From contig NZ_CP018632.1 of NCBI RefSeq assembly GCF_002215215.1, positions 5,018,501 to 5,082,500 of the forward strand: 64,000 bases of DNA, written 5' to 3'. Within the stretch, counting starts at the first letter, position 1. Each line of letters starts with the position of its first letter. A model generated the notes under the pieces. That model was not told the origin of the DNA. It did not search any database and saw only the letters and a program-made list of their open reading frames with translations. Source of the stretch: Granulosicoccus antarcticus IMCC3135. GTDB taxonomy: Bacteria > Pseudomonadota > Gammaproteobacteria > Granulosicoccales > Granulosicoccaceae. The position numbers were made by a program, and so were the translations under genes. Shown here piece by piece: positions 18,601-26,710 of this stretch.

Positions 18601-20765
18601 TGCGTCTGTTCAGTGTTATTCCAGCCCGGTGAACGACTATCGTAACCACCGAGCAGATAGGCATTCGCCTGCCCATTGCCCTTTAGCTCGATGACACGGC
18701 TATCGCGATCATCATCCCGGACATTGGTAATGGCAGCACCACCGGGTGTGTTATCAGTGATACGCCAGCGCGAGATAGAGGAATCTTCGGCATCCTCAAA
18801 GACCGGCTCACCGGGAGTGTCGTCGACCAGGTTGAGCATCTGCAGGTCGTCAACCAAAAAGCTGCCACGAAACTGCATACCATGAACGGCAATGAGTGAG
18901 TTGCCTGGCTGGAATTTACCCAGATCATCCCGCACGTTGCGAGTGAACGTCTGCCAGCTGCCGTCATGTGCCCCACTACCCAGACCAAATCGCAGACTGC
19001 TGGCAGAACTACTGCCGCGATCACTACCGTACTGGTCGTAGATCAGGTAGCGAAAGCCGTCCGCTGTCTCCAGACGTACATAAATGGCAAAACCTGCATC
19101 CGTTTTCATTGACCAGCGCAGATGCGTCTGCAACTGGTTGTTCCAGCCAGGTGCACGGCTGTCGTAGTTGCCAATCAGGAATGCATTCTGCTGACCATCA
19201 CCCGTGAGCTGCAGTACCCGACTATTACGAGCCGCATCCTGGATGTTCTCGATACTGGCGCCGGCAGGCGTTGTATCACTGATAAGCCAACGACTGATAG
19301 CCGAGTCCTCGGCATCTTCGTAGATAGTGGGAGCGGTGCCATCCTGAACGGAAATCTGTGTGAGTGCCGTTGCTGTCAGACCACTTTCGTCTGTCACAGT
19401 CAACTGGTAGCTAAACGTACCCGCCTCGCTTGTTGTGACAATCAGTTGCGCCTCATTGCCCAATGGCGCACCGTCTGCATCATTCCACTGGTAGGCGGCA
19501 ATGCCAATATCGTCGGTACTTGCCGAGCCATCCAGTACCACCGTCTCGCCCAGAGTCACTGAGCGATCACCACCACTGATAAGAGCTACGGGGGGTATGG
19601 CCTGGACTTCAGGGCTATCGAACAGACGAATGTTATCGAGTCGCAGGCTGCCGCGAACCAGAAAACCATGCACGGCAAGCAATGTATTGCCCGGATCACC
19701 GGTAGCAACGTCTGCTGCCAGGTCACGAACGATGCTGTGCCATTGACCATCAACTGAAGCACTGCCCAGACCAAAGCCGATATCACGACCATTGGAGCTC
19801 AGCAGACTGTCCGAATTGCTGTTGCTGTAGACCACATAACGCCAGCCATTGGCGGTATCTACCCGCACATAAACCTGATAGCTTTCAGACGAGAGCATGT
19901 CCCAGGCGATATTGAACTGTGTGGTGTTGTTCCAGCCATCAACGCTATCCAGACCTCCCAGTTGATAGCCGTTGGAGCGGCCCGCACCGGTGAGCTCAAA
20001 GACCTGACTGCCGCTCGCCTCATCAGCTACAACCGCAATGCTGGCACCTGCCGGCAAATCATCGAATATCTGCCAGCCCGATGTTGAGCCATCTTCCGCA
20101 TTGGCGTCCACAACGCTGCTGACAACAGGCAAAACTGTCTGTCTAACGGCCGCATCGGCCAGCGTGATGTCATCCAGAAGAACAGAGCCACGAACCAGAA
20201 AGCCGTTGACCGCTATCAGGGCATTATCCGGCTGTGCATCGGCCAGGTCCTGTGCCAGGTCACGACTGAAAACGCGCCATCGGCCGTCTGTGGTACTACT
20301 GCCCAAGCCGTGGCTGATGTATTCACCGCTAGGGTTGGCAAGGGAATCGCTATTACTGTTCGTATAAGCCAGGTAACGCCAGCCATCGGTGGTGTCAACT
20401 CGCACATAGATGGCGTAGGATTCGGCAACCTGCATGCGCCAATTGATATGAAATTCGGTGGTGTTGTTCCAACCGGCGGCGGCACTGGTACCACCCAACA
20501 GGTAACCATTGTTACGCTGATCGCCACGGGTTCTGATGACCTGACTGTCGAGAACGTCATCGAAGTCACTGACAACTTCAGCACCTGCCGGAAGTGCGTC
20601 ATACACCTGCCAGTCAGCAACACCATTTTCTGCATCTGAATAAACGGTGGCAAAAGCTGGCACTGTAAAGCAGGACACAAATATCCCCACGACTAGCATT
20701 GCTTGAAGCACTGCAAATCGCCGCCAGCAAGACAGTGATCTCGAATGACAAGTTGGCCGTGGCAT
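15615..20765 (-). CDS. Giant secreted DUF1800 protein with repeated N-terminal modules and PKD-like domains
   Basis: 1716 residues from ATG 20765, chosen because AGGAG lies at good spacing upstream; the open frame reaches 20801. A signal peptide covers about residues 1-40. Next come two copies of a module of about 165 residues (starting YSDAENG... and VDANAEDG...), a PKD-like domain (about 390-480), two more copies of the same module (starting YEDAEDS and FEDAEDS), then four PKD-like domains (about 820-1190; FDFGDG, WNFGDGT, WNFGDAT visible). The DUF1800 domain fills about 1195-1716 (AARFLAQASFGAT..., FAREVLQLFSIGLYEL, and LKSPSVFNFYHPDY). The repeated module has the pattern NGYLLGG...W NNTTE...HINWRM...YVRVDTTDGWRYL and looks like a beta-sandwich of carbohydrate-binding type, but I do not recognise the family. 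It is the first gene of the DUF1800-DUF1501 operon. Probably a cell-surface or secreted protein. Confidence 0.85.
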   Translation of the reverse strand: MPRPTCHSRSLSCWRRFAVLQAMLVVGIFVSCFTVPAFATVYSDAENGVADWQVYDALPAGAEVVSDFDDVLDSQVIRTRGDQRNNGYLLGGTSAAAGWNNTTEFHINWRMQVAESYAIYVRVDTTDGWRYLAYTNSNSDSLANPSGEYISHGLGSSTTDGRWRVFSRDLAQDLADAQPDNALIAVNGFLVRGSVLLDDITLADAAVRQTVLPVVSSVVDANAEDGSTSGWQIFDDLPAGASIAVVADEASGSQVFELTGAGRSNGYQLGGLDSVDGWNNTTQFNIAWDMLSSESYQVYVRVDTANGWRYVVYSNSNSDSLLSSNGRDIGFGLGSASVDGQWHSIVRDLAADVATGDPGNTLLAVHGFLVRGSLRLDNIRLFDSPEVQAIPPVALISGGDRSVTLGETVVLDGSASTDDIGIAAYQWNDADGAPLGNEAQLIVTTSEAGTFSYQLTVTDESGLTATALTQISVQDGTAPTIYEDAEDSAISRWLISDTTPAGASIENIQDAARNSRVLQLTGDGQQNAFLIGNYDSRAPGWNNQLQTHLRWSMKTDAGFAIYVRLETADGFRYLIYDQYGSDRGSSSASSLRFGLGSGAHDGSWQTFTRNVRDDLGKFQPGNSLIAVHGMQFRGSFLVDDLQMLNLVDDTPGEPVFEDAEDSSISRWRITDNTPGGAAITNVRDDDRDSRVIELKGNGQANAYLLGGYDSRSPGWNNTEQTHLRWSMKTNEGFSVYVSLETADGFRYLIYDQYTSARGDEASSNLRFGLGRDAYDGSWQTFTRNIHADLASLQPGNSVIAVHGVQFRGDFLVDDIGMLTIVDASPTAVLSVTQSEGAAPLLTVFDASASSDDYGLVSYAFDFGDGSEPLSGGESVVTHSYAEAGDFTAVVTVTDSAGQSATAEIGISVLSDSEAPVASLTAAPVEGFIPLTTVLDATASTDNVGIVSYVWNFGDGTAEEGPELASVSHDYTVAGEYTATVTVSDAAGLQSSATLTITASPEAVEDNPPVAAFSIDSPQTGSTVNFLNESTDDNEVTRVLWNFGDATESGQSNELSPLYSYSSIGDYTVTLTVLDGAGQMDTATQIISITELDEESEELSIQVSSEALTGETPFTARFDASATTGGEGDLTFLWLTEMLDESGVATGEQGPSSEGALAELLLSTAGSYRVTLTVLDELENSAQTTLLVTVTEGQSSGVTPSEAARFLAQASFGATTESIAKVQSMGLEAWIDDQFTLQGAPHLDFVQTHSNGSGQEPRHEVWWRDVVDGEDQLRQRVAFALSQIFVVSDQGYTLGNAQYGVTRYYDQLREQAFGNYRELLETVTLSPVMGVYLSMLQNARGEISSNTRADENFAREVLQLFSIGLYELNIDGTKKLSGGQPIHSFTQNQIENYSRIYTGWNFGGATDWTITSINGNANKLVPMQAWPQYHDDDPKWLLGGVVAPASNGAEADLQMALDSIANHANVGPFISRQLIQRLVTSNPTPGYIARVSGVFNNNGAGVRGDLKAVVKAILLDDEARHGHENVADFGKLREPVLRLSHLWRAFNITRGSGSQNGVYNTPSPHVKDLDSVGGQAVLKSPSVFNFYHPDYAPLGAIYAQGKAAPEAEIYTDDTILSMTNRIDKQIQYGHDASDSNAKRTSYLNLSAERALAALGTTELLDHLDVLLLSGSMSDGLRSVLANHIDSLPAANTAADQSQRVRDALSLIMASPDYLVQM
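18290..20640 (-). repeat. Four diverged copies of a ~165-residue module within the DUF1800 gene
   Basis: Copies lie at about 20640-20150, 20110-19620, 19330-18830 and 18800-18300. Each encodes the order D-A-E-[DN]-x-x-x-x-x-W, a T/L-PAGA or PGGA block, an N-G/A-Y/F-L-x-G block, W-NN, a W-x-M strand, a YVR[VL][DE]TADG[WF]RYL[IV]Y block and an AVHG block. Copies 3 and 4 are the closest pair. A PKD-like domain separates copies 2 and 3. Confidence 0.85.
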
Positions 20766-20801
20766 TCTGTACGCTCCTGTACGGGTAAGAAAACACAACA
20801 A

Positions 20802-20945
20802 CGCCCTGATCCGCTAGCAAAGTCGGAGCTATGACGCGAGCAGAGTGTAACCCTAACAGATAGTAATGAGAAGCTATCGACGGTCAGTCGATTGAACTTA
20901 CTGTAGTTTAGGGGGGTTCAGGCATCGCCTGCTGGCAGTGGCAAT
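20802..20945. other. Upstream region of the DUF1800 gene, downstream of tRNA-Ser
   Basis: 144 bp between the 3' end of the minus-strand tRNA and the DUF1800 open frame. A short perfect hairpin CAGGC-gat-GCCTG (about 20922-20934) lies just after the tRNA but lacks a U-run. The DUF1800 transcript could start here or read through from the tRNA. Confidence 0.3.
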
Positions 20946-21037
20946 TGGCGGAGAGAGAGGGATTCGAACCCTCGATACGAGTTACCCCGTATACCAACTT
21001 TCCAGGCTGGCGCCTTCGACCACTCGGCCACCTCTCC
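20946..21037 (-). tRNA. tRNA-Ser (anticodon GGA)
   Basis: 92 nt on the minus strand including an encoded CCA end (20946-20948). The acceptor stem GGAGAGG pairs with TCTCTCC (one G-U), followed by discriminator G. A long variable arm (TATACGGGGTAACTCGTA), the T-loop TTCGAAT and the D-arm with GTGGTCGAAGGC are those of a class II serine tRNA. The anticodon GGA is the reverse complement of TCC at 21001-21003 and reads UCC/UCU. The gene stands alone between DUF1820 and DUF1800. Confidence 0.96.
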
Positions 21038-21134
21038 GTACTTGACTGCCCTGCACTTACTTATCAACTCTCAAATCTGTTTACAACAGATTTTGGCCTT
21101 TGTTCAGGCTTGCACACGCTGGAACGTGTAGTTG

Positions 21135-21140
21135 ATTATA
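21135..21140 (-). promoter_or_regulatory. Candidate -10 element upstream of tRNA-Ser
   Basis: Reads TATAAT on the minus strand, a perfect sigma70 -10. The start point would be about 90 nt before the mature tRNA, so a processed 5' leader would be needed. There is no good TTGACA at 16-18 bp, so support is limited. Confidence 0.3.
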
Positions 21141-21145
21141 CAACT

Positions 21146-21187
21146 GACGAACGACAAGTTCCCGATGCTCGGGGTTGCCCGTTCGTC
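21146..21187. terminator. Nested inverted repeat downstream of DUF1820
   Basis: GACGAACG at 21146-21153 pairs with CGTTCGTC at 21180-21187, and an inner CCCGA-tgc-TCGGG (21161-21173) forms a second stem. It begins 21 bp after the DUF1820 stop on the minus strand. It may end the rluB-DUF1820 transcript, but no U-run follows, so it could instead be a regulatory structure ahead of tRNA-Ser. Confidence 0.4.
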
Positions 21188-21208
21188 GAGCTGCATAGTT
21201 TAACCTGA

Positions 21209-21544
21209 TTATGACTCTGGTGTACGCCCTGGTGTGTAGATTGGTGACGGAAATTGCGCAACGTTACCTTTCAACTCGACAACCTTGGCCGTCCCACGCT
21301 TTTCAACCTCATCAATCCGGATAATCGAATGCATGGGAATGATGGTTTGAGTGACGCCTTCGAACTCAGTCTTGAGTTTTTCTTCGCCAGGATCGACCAC
21401 TACCGTCTTGTTGGTATCGAACACCAGATCCTCGATAACCACGAAACCGTACAGATCGCCCTGATACACCTCACGCGCGTAGATTTCATACACCTTGTCC
21501 TGGCTGATGAAACGTACGCGGTAGAGAACCTTGTCTTCTGTCAT
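21209..21544 (-). CDS. DUF1820 family protein
   Basis: 111 residues, small, soluble, with no signal peptide. The sequence (YRVRFISQDKVYEIYAREV, then GFVVIEDLVFDTNKTVVVDP, then IPMHSIIRIDEVEKRG) matches the gammaproteobacterial DUF1820 family, whose function is unknown. The ATG overlaps the rluB stop by 4 bp, so the two are translated together. A structural guess would be a small beta-rich domain. Confidence 0.85.
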   Translation of the reverse strand: MTEDKVLYRVRFISQDKVYEIYAREVYQGDLYGFVVIEDLVFDTNKTVVVDPGEEKLKTEFEGVTQTIIPMHSIIRIDEVEKRGTAKVVELKGNVAQFPSPIYTPGRTPES

Positions 21545-22359
21545 TTACGGCTTCTTTGCTGTGCCTTGCGGCGATGTCTGGGGTGAACAGGAATGATACG
21601 CATCTTTGCTGGCGGACGCGGGTCCAGACCAGCCGCCTTGGCGAGTCCCTCGATATCCGCAGCCGGCATCTCGAAGACCTTGCCTCGCACCAGCCAGCGC
21701 GGTAACAGCACCGGACCAAAACGGGTACGAATCAAACGACTCACTTGCAGATCCTGGGATTCCCACAGGCGACGCACCATACGATTGCGTCCTTCTTTCA
21801 AGGAGACCCTGAACCATTGGTTGGCATGCTCGGTGTCCACCTCTGCCACGATTTTTTCGAATTTGGCAGGACCATCGTCCAGCTCTACACCGGTTGACAG
21901 CTTCTGGATGATTTCCGGGCTGACTCGTCCATTCACCCGCACCGCATACTGGCGTTCGAATTCTGATGATGGATGCATCAAGGCGTTTGCCAGCTCTCCA
22001 TCATTGGTCATCAGCAGCAAACCCAGTGTATTGATGTCCAGTCGACCAACAGCTATCCAGCGCCCATGATGCAGACGCGGCAGGTTGTCGAAAACCGTCC
22101 GTCGTTTTTCAGGATCGTCGCGGGTAGTGACCTCACCCAGGGGCTTATGATAGATAAGAACACGACGCAATCCCTGATCGTCAGGGACTACCTTGTAGAA
22201 TCGCCCCTTGACCACCAGATCATCGTTGAGTTCGGCACGATCGCCCAACTTGGCAGTCTGCCCGTTTATCCGAATTTCGCCAGCCGCAATCCAGGTTTCC
22301 AGCTCACGCCGTGATCCCAGACCAGAATTGGCCAATATTTTTTGTAGTCGTTCCGCCAT
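21541..22359 (-). CDS. rluB: 23S rRNA pseudouridine synthase RluB
   Basis: 272 residues from ATG 22359; a TTG two codons earlier (22365) is the alternative start. Residues 2-60 form an S4 RNA-binding domain (AERLQKILANSGLGSRRE). The RsuA-type catalytic motif GRLDINTLGLLL near residue 107 contains the nucleophilic Asp, and EGRNRMVRRL near residue 190 is the second family signature. RluB modifies U2605 (E. coli numbering) of 23S rRNA. The basic C-terminal tail (HPRHRRKAQQRSRK) is typical. RluB fits better than RluE or RluF because of the S4 domain and family motifs. Confidence 0.88.
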   Translation of the reverse strand: MAERLQKILANSGLGSRRELETWIAAGEIRINGQTAKLGDRAELNDDLVVKGRFYKVVPDDQGLRRVLIYHKPLGEVTTRDDPEKRRTVFDNLPRLHHGRWIAVGRLDINTLGLLLMTNDGELANALMHPSSEFERQYAVRVNGRVSPEIIQKLSTGVELDDGPAKFEKIVAEVDTEHANQWFRVSLKEGRNRMVRRLWESQDLQVSRLIRTRFGPVLLPRWLVRGKVFEMPAADIEGLAKAAGLDPRPPAKMRIIPVHPRHRRKAQQRSRK

Positions 22360-22409
22360 CCCCAAAGTTTAACAGGCGGAACCCATGGACATGTTGATTA
22401 AGCACCATT

Positions 22410-22937
22410 ATGAGCAATACTTCTTTCACTAATTTCAAACCGCTTAACATTGCGGTCCTCACCATCTCGGACACACGAGGTGAAGAGGATGATATTTCCG
22501 GCAAAAAACTGGTGACAGGCCTCACCGAGGCTGGCCATGTCAATTGCGACAAGGCCATTGTGCGGGATGACAAATACGCCATTCGAGCCGTTATATCGCG
22601 CTGGATAGCCGATTCGACCGTCGATGTTGTGCTGACAACAGGCGGCACCGGCATCACGGGTCGCGATGGAACCCCTGAAGCCATCAAGCCATTACTGGAC
22701 AAAGAGATCGAAGGTTTCGGTGAAATGTTCCGGGTTTTGTCCTACGAAGACATCAAAACATCCACCCTGCAATCGCGTGCACTGGCAGGTGTTGCCAACG
22801 CCACCTATCTGTTTGTCCTGCCCGGATCGAGCGGCGCCTGCAAAACCGCCTGGGAAAAACTGATCTGCTTCCAGCTTGATGCCCGCACCAAACCCTGCAA
22901 TCTGGTGCAGCTCATGCCCCGACTAAACGAGATTTAG
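22410..22937 (+). CDS. moaB: Molybdenum cofactor biosynthesis protein MoaB
   Basis: 175 residues. The MoCF-binding signatures TISDTRG (residues 18-24) and VLTTGGTGITGRD (near 72-84) are present, with the C-terminal LPGSSGACKTAWEKL. MoaB/MogA proteins adenylylate molybdopterin before metal insertion; the exact role of MoaB in E. coli-like bacteria is still discussed. It is a lone gene here with no other moa, mob or moe gene within the window. It is convergent with djlA (17 bp gap). Confidence 0.9.
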   Translation: MSNTSFTNFKPLNIAVLTISDTRGEEDDISGKKLVTGLTEAGHVNCDKAIVRDDKYAIRAVISRWIADSTVDVVLTTGGTGITGRDGTPEAIKPLLDKEIEGFGEMFRVLSYEDIKTSTLQSRALAGVANATYLFVLPGSSGACKTAWEKLICFQLDARTKPCNLVQLMPRLNEI

Positions 22938-22954
22938 ACGACCAAGCGCTGCAC

Positions 22955-23848
22955 CTACCAGTTCTTGCTTTCCTTGATTTTCTCGTAGGCTTTCTGGATG
23001 TGCTGAGTCTTGTCAGTTGCCAGCTTTATCATTTCATCCGGCAAGCCTTTGGACACCAGCTTATCGGGATGGTGCTGACTCATGAGGCGGCGATAGGCCT
23101 GTTTCACGGTTGATCGGTCGTCACTGGATTCCACTCCCAGTACAACAAAGGCCTCGCGCAACGTCATCTGGCCTGAAGCTTCTGGTGCTGTGCGGCGACG
23201 ACCGCCGCCAGCTCCTGGCTTGGGACCAGAGCCAGTACCACTGCCCACCCCTGCGCCATAGCCCCGACCGGTTCCACCGCTCTGATCGGCCCCCATACTG
23301 AAACGCACCAGCATCTCCAGCTGGCGGAAAGAATATTCGGAAAAGCCGAGAATGCCCGCCACCTTCAACAGAGCAACCTCCTCATCAGAGGTCATAACCC
23401 CGTCAGCCAGAGCCGCCTGAATGAGGATTTCCACGAACATGCGGTAGAGACTGGTTTGTTGCTGGCACTCCTCACGAAACTGCAGAACCAGGGCCTCGGC
23501 GTCAAAGCCTTCCTGCTTACCTTCATTAAACAGCTTGATGGCCGCCGCCCGCAGCTCGTCATCCAGATTCATACTGGACATCAGAGCCTCGGCCAGGGCT
23601 ATTTCAGACTTGTCTACTATTCCATCGGCTTTGGCGATATATCCCATGACCGAAAAGGTCGCGGTGAAAAAGGCCATCTTGATGCGACCGGCCTCGCCTG
23701 GTGCCAAGTCCTCATCGGCGACATCGTGCGACAACTGCAATTTCATGCCTTTGTCGAACGTATGACCCAAAGCTGTGCCCAGCACGGCCCCCAGCGGGCC
23801 GCCGATCATGAAGCCGAACGTACCGCCCAGCAGTTTTCCCCACACCAT
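22955..23848 (-). CDS. djlA: DnaK co-chaperone DjlA
   Basis: 297 residues. The N-terminal glycine-rich segment LLGGTFGFMIGGPLGAVLG (residues 6-24) is the single membrane helix. A TerB-like domain covers about 45-180. A Gly-rich linker (about 186-215) follows, and a C-terminal J domain with the HPD tripeptide in SQHHPDKL, the DnaK-stimulating motif. Order and length match DjlA. It lies 98 bp downstream of truD on the same strand. Confidence 0.92.
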   Translation of the reverse strand: MVWGKLLGGTFGFMIGGPLGAVLGTALGHTFDKGMKLQLSHDVADEDLAPGEAGRIKMAFFTATFSVMGYIAKADGIVDKSEIALAEALMSSMNLDDELRAAAIKLFNEGKQEGFDAEALVLQFREECQQQTSLYRMFVEILIQAALADGVMTSDEEVALLKVAGILGFSEYSFRQLEMLVRFSMGADQSGGTGRGYGAGVGSGTGSGPKPGAGGGRRRTAPEASGQMTLREAFVVLGVESSDDRSTVKQAYRRLMSQHHPDKLVSKGLPDEMIKLATDKTQHIQKAYEKIKESKNW

Positions 23849-23946
23849 TTAATGCATTCCCTATATTTCAAGATCCAGCGGCCGGCCCGCACCTGTCAGG
23901 TAGCGGTACAGACTTCGCCGGCCAAGGATAAATCATTCTTGCCGTA

Positions 23947-25095
23947 CTATCGTGCCGGCTCGTTACAGAGTCCTAATTCGAGCAACAAAGTGGTCGCAAA
24001 GACACCCGGCGACAAGTGAAAACGCAACTCCAGCGTGTTTTCATCCAACCAGACATGCTGCAGACCGACAGCACGGGCACGCAAAGCACGTCTTTCCTGC
24101 GTCAAACCACCACGCTCCAGGCCTGCGCATAGATCGGCATGCTCACTCACTATCTGTTGTTCAAAATCAGCACACGCCCCTTGAGCCAAGGTACGGCCAC
24201 GCCCCCACCAGGCGCCACTGGGATGAATATCAAACGCGGCCAGGCGAGTTTCCAGCTCCTCACTGGTCACTTCCGTCGTATCGAAGAAGCTGCGAGTACC
24301 ATCAAGCACCGCCGGCTCGCCCTGCAACAAAGACTGCCAACTCCCCTGTCTGACCCTGGCCGCACAAATATCATTGAACAGGGCGCTGCGGGCCGCTGAC
24401 AACCAAAGACTGCGTTGCTGTCTTGATGTACGTTTTTTAGGCTGCCTGAACCACTGCCGTGCTCTCACCAGGTTCTGGCCGCCGAGACCAAATCGCTGCG
24501 GGCCGATATAGTTGGGAAATCCGTTGGCAGCCAGTGCCGCTATCCGCTCGTCAACAGAGGCTGCAAAATCTACCGCCGGATCGCTGGACAATGATTCGAT
24601 ATCACGCAAGATGATGACGAAGCCGTTGCCGCTATGCGCTCCACTGCGCAGCTTGCGTGAATGACGAACACTCTCCAGCAACGTCAACTGCTTGCAATAG
24701 GGCACCTTGCCAGAGACCTGCCCCTCGCCGCTCGCTTCAGCGGCCACCACCATCGCTTCGGCCTGGGCCTTAGCGGTCTCATTGAAAGCCTCAAGCGCTT
24801 CGGTAATGACCTGCAACTCCAACGGTGTCTTCACACTGAACCACTGACGAGTAACCGCGTGCCTGTCCTTCAAACCCGAAACACCGATATCTGCGGAAGT
24901 CAGAGAACAGGTGTTTTCCAGCAGACTGGCCACCTCGTCCGTATTGGTCGCTGTTTTCTCAATGTGCAGATAGAGATGTTCGCCCGCCCCATCAAGCTGA
25001 ATATCCAGTACCTCGCTGACCTGAAAGTCTAGAGGTTGAACCTTGTAGAAGGCTTTGAACAAGGCGGGGCCGAAGGCAGCAGGGGTATCAATCAT
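23947..25095 (-). CDS. truD: tRNA pseudouridine(13) synthase TruD
   Basis: 382 residues from ATG 25095, where an AGAAGA site sits upstream; an open frame to 25140 exists but the extra 15 residues look unlike the family. GLKDRHAVTRQWFSV near residue 80 includes the catalytic Asp of TruD. FPNYIGPQRFG and the TRUD insertion domain (about 160-310) are visible. It makes pseudouridine at position 13 of tRNA. It is divergent from glpE with an 81 bp gap. Confidence 0.92.
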   Translation of the reverse strand: MIDTPAAFGPALFKAFYKVQPLDFQVSEVLDIQLDGAGEHLYLHIEKTATNTDEVASLLENTCSLTSADIGVSGLKDRHAVTRQWFSVKTPLELQVITEALEAFNETAKAQAEAMVVAAEASGEGQVSGKVPYCKQLTLLESVRHSRKLRSGAHSGNGFVIILRDIESLSSDPAVDFAASVDERIAALAANGFPNYIGPQRFGLGGQNLVRARQWFRQPKKRTSRQQRSLWLSAARSALFNDICAARVRQGSWQSLLQGEPAVLDGTRSFFDTTEVTSEELETRLAAFDIHPSGAWWGRGRTLAQGACADFEQQIVSEHADLCAGLERGGLTQERRALRARAVGLQHVWLDENTLELRFHLSPGVFATTLLLELGLCNEPAR

Positions 25096-25176
25096 CAAAA
25101 TCTTCTGGGTAAGCGTGCAAATAGCAGTTGAATAGTACAATGCCCTCCGCCTTCACATTCCCCCCTAAAGAGTCAC

Positions 25177-25500
25177 ATGTCCCAATACGCTCGCCTGTCC
25201 TCTGAGGATGCCCACCAGATGCTGCTTGACCAGCCGGTCAACATTGTGGATATCAGGGATGCAGACAGTTTCCAGCTGGCGCATATTACCGAAGCTGTTC
25301 ATCTGGACAACACCGGCATGCAATCCTTTATCAACGACACCAATCAGGACATCCCTCTGATTGTCTGCTGCTATCACGGCAATATGAGCCAGAGTGCAGG
25401 CGCTTATCTGGCAGAAAAAGGGTTTGCAGAGGTTTACAGCCTTGATGGCGGCTTTGCCGAATGGGCTTCACGCTTTCCTGATGATTGTGAGCCGGATTGA
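25177..25500 (+). CDS. glpE: Thiosulfate sulfurtransferase GlpE (single-domain rhodanese)
   Basis: 107 residues, one rhodanese domain. The active-site loop VCCYHGNMSQ puts the catalytic Cys at residue 65, the same position as in E. coli GlpE, and the preceding VDIRD strand is conserved. It transfers sulfane sulfur from thiosulfate to thiol or cyanide acceptors in the cytoplasm. It is not in a glp regulon context here; the upstream neighbour truD is divergent. Confidence 0.92.
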   Translation: MSQYARLSSEDAHQMLLDQPVNIVDIRDADSFQLAHITEAVHLDNTGMQSFINDTNQDIPLIVCCYHGNMSQSAGAYLAEKGFAEVYSLDGGFAEWASRFPDDCEPD

Positions 25501-25581
25501 GACTTCTATCTCAGATTAAGTCTGACGCTGAGATCTCATCCTGAGCATCATAAGAGCTGCTGAAACAAGAGCGAGGGGCAC

Positions 25582-26700
25582 GTGAAAAACATCATGGTTG
25601 TATGCGGTACCCGACCAGAAGCCATCAAGATGGCGCCTCTGGTCAGGAGACTGAAAACGTTAACGGAATTTCGGACAACCCTCTGCTCTACCGGTCAACA
25701 TCGGGAAATGCTGGACCAGGTCATGTCCTTGTTCGACCTGCAACCAGAAATTGACCTGGGAGTCATGCGTGCCGGTCAAGATCTGATAGATGTGACGACC
25801 GACGTCATGCTCGGCCTGCGTACCTGTTTTGCCAATCAGCGGCCCGATCTGGTGCTGGTGCATGGTGATACCAACACAACGTTTGCTGCAACGCTGGCAG
25901 CCTACTATCACATGATCCCGGTGCATCATGTCGAAGCAGGCCTGCGAACCGGCAATCTGTTATCTCCATGGCCAGAAGAAGGCAATCGAAAACTGACCGG
26001 CGCCCTGGCCGCTCACCATTACGCACCCACCGCATCCTCACGTCAGAACCTGCTGAATGAAGGCATTGATGACAACAGCATCACCGTGACGGGCAACACG
26101 GTTATCGATGCATTGTTTGATGTCGTCAATCAACTGGAAAATGACGCCTCGTTACGAGATTCGCTTGCCAAGTCCCTGCCGACGCTGGACCCTGACAGAA
26201 AACTGATTCTGGTGACCGGGCATCGACGAGAGAACTTTGGAGACGGGTTCGAGAACATTTGCAAAGCACTGGCCACCTTGGCCAAGCGTGATGATGTACA
26301 GATAATCTATCCCGTTCACCTGAATCCGAACGTACAAGAACCCGTCAAACGTCACCTCCAGCATCTGGATAACGTGCATTTGATTCCATCGCAAGGCTAT
26401 CTGGCATTTACCTACCTGATGACACAGAGCCACATCATTTTGACCGACAGTGGCGGTGTGCAGGAAGAGGCGCCATCGTTGGGAAAACCCGTACTGGTCA
26501 TGCGAGAAACCACAGAACGCCCGGAAGCTGTCGACGCTGGAACCGTACGGTTGGTTGGTACAGACCAGGAAAAAATTGTCACCGAAGTGAATCGACTGCT
26601 TGACGACCACTCGGCATGGATCGACATGAGTAAATCAACCAATCCCTACGGTGATGGAACTGCCTGCGAGCTGATCATCAACAACCTTCTACAAGAATAA
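25582..26700 (+). CDS. wecB: UDP-N-acetylglucosamine 2-epimerase (non-hydrolysing)
   Basis: 372 residues starting with GTG 25582, preceded by a GAGG ribosome site. It shows the family blocks VCGTRPEAIKMAPL, VHGDTNTTFAATLAAYY, HHVEAGLRTGNLLSPWPEE, TGHRRENFG and SDSGGVQEEAPSLGKP. It converts UDP-GlcNAc to UDP-ManNAc in the cytoplasm. The wecC-type dehydrogenase follows after 10 bp, so the pair makes UDP-ManNAcA for a surface polymer. It sits outside the two main polysaccharide loci but probably feeds one or both. Confidence 0.93.
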   Translation: MKNIMVVCGTRPEAIKMAPLVRRLKTLTEFRTTLCSTGQHREMLDQVMSLFDLQPEIDLGVMRAGQDLIDVTTDVMLGLRTCFANQRPDLVLVHGDTNTTFAATLAAYYHMIPVHHVEAGLRTGNLLSPWPEEGNRKLTGALAAHHYAPTASSRQNLLNEGIDDNSITVTGNTVIDALFDVVNQLENDASLRDSLAKSLPTLDPDRKLILVTGHRRENFGDGFENICKALATLAKRDDVQIIYPVHLNPNVQEPVKRHLQHLDNVHLIPSQGYLAFTYLMTQSHIILTDSGGVQEEAPSLGKPVLVMRETTERPEAVDAGTVRLVGTDQEKIVTEVNRLLDDHSAWIDMSKSTNPYGDGTACELIINNLLQE

Positions 26701-26710
26701 GCTCCTCAAG

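Noticed and set aside
15615-20801. Transposon or phage origin of the large DUF1800 gene
   Set aside because: GC content and codon use match the surroundings and there are no flanking mobile-element features; the internal repeats are protein modules.
20945-21208. Plus-strand open frame starting MAEREGFEPSIRV over the tRNA
   Set aside because: This is the well-known spurious protein made by translating the antisense of a tRNA-Ser gene; the tRNA structure and encoded CCA explain the sequence.
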